From Serendipita indica DSM 11827 (lineage: Eukaryota; Basidiomycota; Agaricomycetes; Sebacinales; Serendipitaceae), in NCBI GenBank assembly GCA_910890315.1, contig CAJVGD010000001.1:2232001-2296000 (forward strand): a stretch of DNA of 64,000 bases. The letters run 5' to 3'. Within the stretch, counting starts at the first letter, position 1. The number at the start of each line of letters is the position of its first letter. A model generated the notes under the pieces. The model ran no database searches and had not been told where the DNA came from. It was given only the letters and a program-made list of their open reading frames with translations. The position numbers were made by a program, and so were the translations under genes. Below, one piece after another: positions 62,566 through 64,000 of the stretch.

Positions 62566-63810
62566 TTACATAAAGAACGATGGATCTTCAAGCTGCTGGA
62601 GTCGGTCGAGGAATGCTGAGCTCAGTGTATGTACGCTGTTGCTTGTATTTGACAGCATTGACTCGCTCCACACAGTACTCTCGCTGTTAGGAGATGAGAG
62701 ACCACTTGAGAATGATGGCTCTACGTCGTCCCAGTGTGCAGAAGAGAAGACCGGGATGTCCAAGAAGTCGGAGGTTTCACTGGAGTTGTCGCTGATAACA
62801 ATACTCGGCATCATGAACTCGAGTGGCAGGTCTGGTTCCAGAACCACAGGAACTGCCACTGGACTACTGTTATGATTGCTCACGCACTGTATGTGACATC
62901 CAGGAAGTGATGACAGAGGCCCGAGCATGGTCACAACATCTTCCTCTGACCATCCGGCGAAGTGTATTCGGAGTTCTACACATAGGCCTGTCGGATCACC
63001 CCAGATTTGAATGGAAGCACCGCGGTCCCATACATTGTGGGCATCCAAAACGCTGAAGATGGCGTTGGCGTCTTCTACTCTAGCTTGATAGGCGTCATGT
63101 TGGTCAAGGATGACACGAAGTGGAAGGAGAGGTACAGTGTCTGCTGAAATGGCGAATGGAATTCGACTCGAAGGGGTGGGTGCCAGAGCAATCTGGAGCA
63201 CGGTCGCCCGCGAGGATTCAGTGATCGGGAAATAGCGATTCAGCTGTTCCTCGACGTTGAACGAGGGCCTCGACATGCGTGGTGCTTTGCGCTTATCCCC
63301 TTTTCTGCGCGTTTGCTTTGATTGTCTGGCTCCCATAGAAGGCTTGATGTCCCAGTCAACTTCCCAGAATGCTCGTGCCGTGATGGACGTCTTCTCGATA
63401 ACATGTCGAAAGGTGGTATGAGATGCAAATCTTCGGACGGTCCCAAGCCCGACCTCAAACGAGGGCCGGGTGAGCGTCGGTGCTCGTGGGAGACCAGCAG
63501 CTCTGAGTGGACGCGAGAGGATTGTCCGGCTTGGAAATGAAAAGCCACTGGAGATCCCACGGCTCAGGCCATACTGAATCCGGTTCAGAGACACGGGCTG
63601 GGCAGACGGAGGTGGATGTCCAAGCAGACGGGTCAAGCGCGGTATATTGCGCTGGAGAATGTTATTTGCTTGCGCAAGGATGCCAGAAGGCGGCGGTCGA
63701 CGGAGGGACGCGAGGCCCAGGGTATGAAGGACCGTACCAAAGCCTCTGGCTCCCGTCGGAGCAGTTGGACAGACGAGGGAGGCTTTCCCTCGTATGCCAG
63801 AGGCTATCAT
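62566..63810 (-). CDS. Unrecognised single-exon protein with organelle-type N-terminus
   Basis: One open frame of 414 residues from ATG 63810 (MIASGIRGKASLVCPTAPTG) to 62566; the frame stays open upstream but without ATG. The first 100 or so residues contain many Arg and Lys and almost no acidic residues (RNIPRLTRLLGHPPP, SRTILSRPLRAAGLPRAP), as in mitochondrial targeting regions. The middle is charged (KQTRRKGDKRKAPRMSRPSF). The rest has a plausible folded part (VLDAHNVWDRGASIQIWGDP, LCVELRIHFAGWSEEDVVTM) and a Ser-rich acidic end. No known family was recognised. The absence of introns and the position beside a dead LTR element are notable, but the codon pattern looks like a host gene. Confidence 0.6.
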   Translation of the reverse strand: MIASGIRGKASLVCPTAPTGARGFGTVLHTLGLASLRRPPPSGILAQANNILQRNIPRLTRLLGHPPPSAQPVSLNRIQYGLSRGISSGFSFPSRTILSRPLRAAGLPRAPTLTRPSFEVGLGTVRRFASHTTFRHVIEKTSITARAFWEVDWDIKPSMGARQSKQTRRKGDKRKAPRMSRPSFNVEEQLNRYFPITESSRATVLQIALAPTPSSRIPFAISADTVPLLPLRVILDQHDAYQARVEDANAIFSVLDAHNVWDRGASIQIWGDPTGLCVELRIHFAGWSEEDVVTMLGPLSSLPGCHIQCVSNHNSSPVAVPVVLEPDLPLEFMMPSIVISDNSSETSDFLDIPVFSSAHWDDVEPSFSSGLSSPNSESTVWSESMLSNTSNSVHTLSSAFLDRLQQLEDPSFFM

Positions 63811-64000
63811 TTTGGCTACGGCACTAACACAGAGGATATGGGCGGGTCCAAGTTGTAGAACGCGTACTTCCGGCAAAGGTGGCGCTCCTTCCCAAACGCC
63901 CAAGAAAAAAATGTCCAAAAAGCAAGAAAATCCAACGACACATGCCCTGATAGATTTTTTGCACTCTCAAACACCAACAACATTGCAGAGATTATATACG
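63811..64000. other. Right-edge flank
   Basis: The last 190 bp hold the presumed 5' region of the unrecognised gene. No other feature is seen. Confidence 0.3.

Overview
The window is nuclear DNA of a filamentous basidiomycete, most likely an Agaricomycete. A Rhizoctonia/Ceratobasidium-like relative is a guess from gene style, not a measurement. The support is dense genes with many 45-65 bp GT-AG introns, fungal cell-wall genes (FKS1-type glucan synthase, GH72 glucanosyltransferase, two Sur7/PalI-like proteins), a CAS1-type O-acetyltransferase and SIKE-type coiled-coil protein, and a decayed Ty1/Copia element. Exon boundaries quoted here were worked out by hand from splice signals, reading frame and family motifs; where only a span is given, internal junctions are less certain.

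Layout. 0-3.3 kb (minus): a REX4-like exonuclease-domain gene whose catalytic residues look lost and which runs off the left edge, an unrecognised 73-residue protein, and RNase H1. 3.7-12.4 kb: CASD1/Cas1p-like O-acetyltransferase (+), F-box protein (+), methylcrotonoyl-CoA carboxylase beta subunit (-), VPS4 AAA ATPase (-). 12.6-16.7 kb: a duplicated unit of a minus-strand zinc-finger gene and a plus-strand SGNH esterase; the first esterase copy is only a remnant, and the promoter of the second unit carries a repeat array. 17.3-20.7 kb: a furin-like cysteine-rich single-pass membrane protein. 21.4-27 kb: EME1-like nuclease subunit (-), MPDU1-like PQ-loop protein (+), and a disordered protein of unknown function (+).

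27.3-42.1 kb is a compact housekeeping block: pyridoxamine-phosphate oxidase (-), eIF3e (+), class II DAHP synthase (-), Derlin (-), RAD4/XPC (+), TRM61 (-), PAS-domain protein (+), SAC3-like protein (-), SIKE/FGFR1OP2-like protein (+). 42.2-53.1 kb is a cell-wall block: GH72 GPI-anchored glucanosyltransferase (-) and FKS1 (+) share one 320 bp promoter, followed by two tandem Sur7/PalI-like genes (-). 53.2-58.4 kb holds an RRM plus CCHC zinc-knuckle protein (-) and MTR4 helicase (+), with start codons 38 bp apart. 58.5-62.3 kb is an old, broken Copia-type LTR element; a last unrecognised single-exon gene (-) ends the window.

Neighbouring genes mostly alternate strands, giving divergent pairs with very short promoters and convergent pairs with 46-170 bp between stop codons. 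The clearest functional grouping is the cell-wall block: FKS1 makes beta-1,3-glucan, GH72 enzymes remodel it, and Sur7-family proteins organise the plasma membrane domain beside it. I found no tRNA, rRNA or CRISPR. No wholly unknown system is evident; the best leads are the duplicated zinc-finger/esterase unit with its promoter repeats, the cell-wall block, and the inactive-looking exonuclease.
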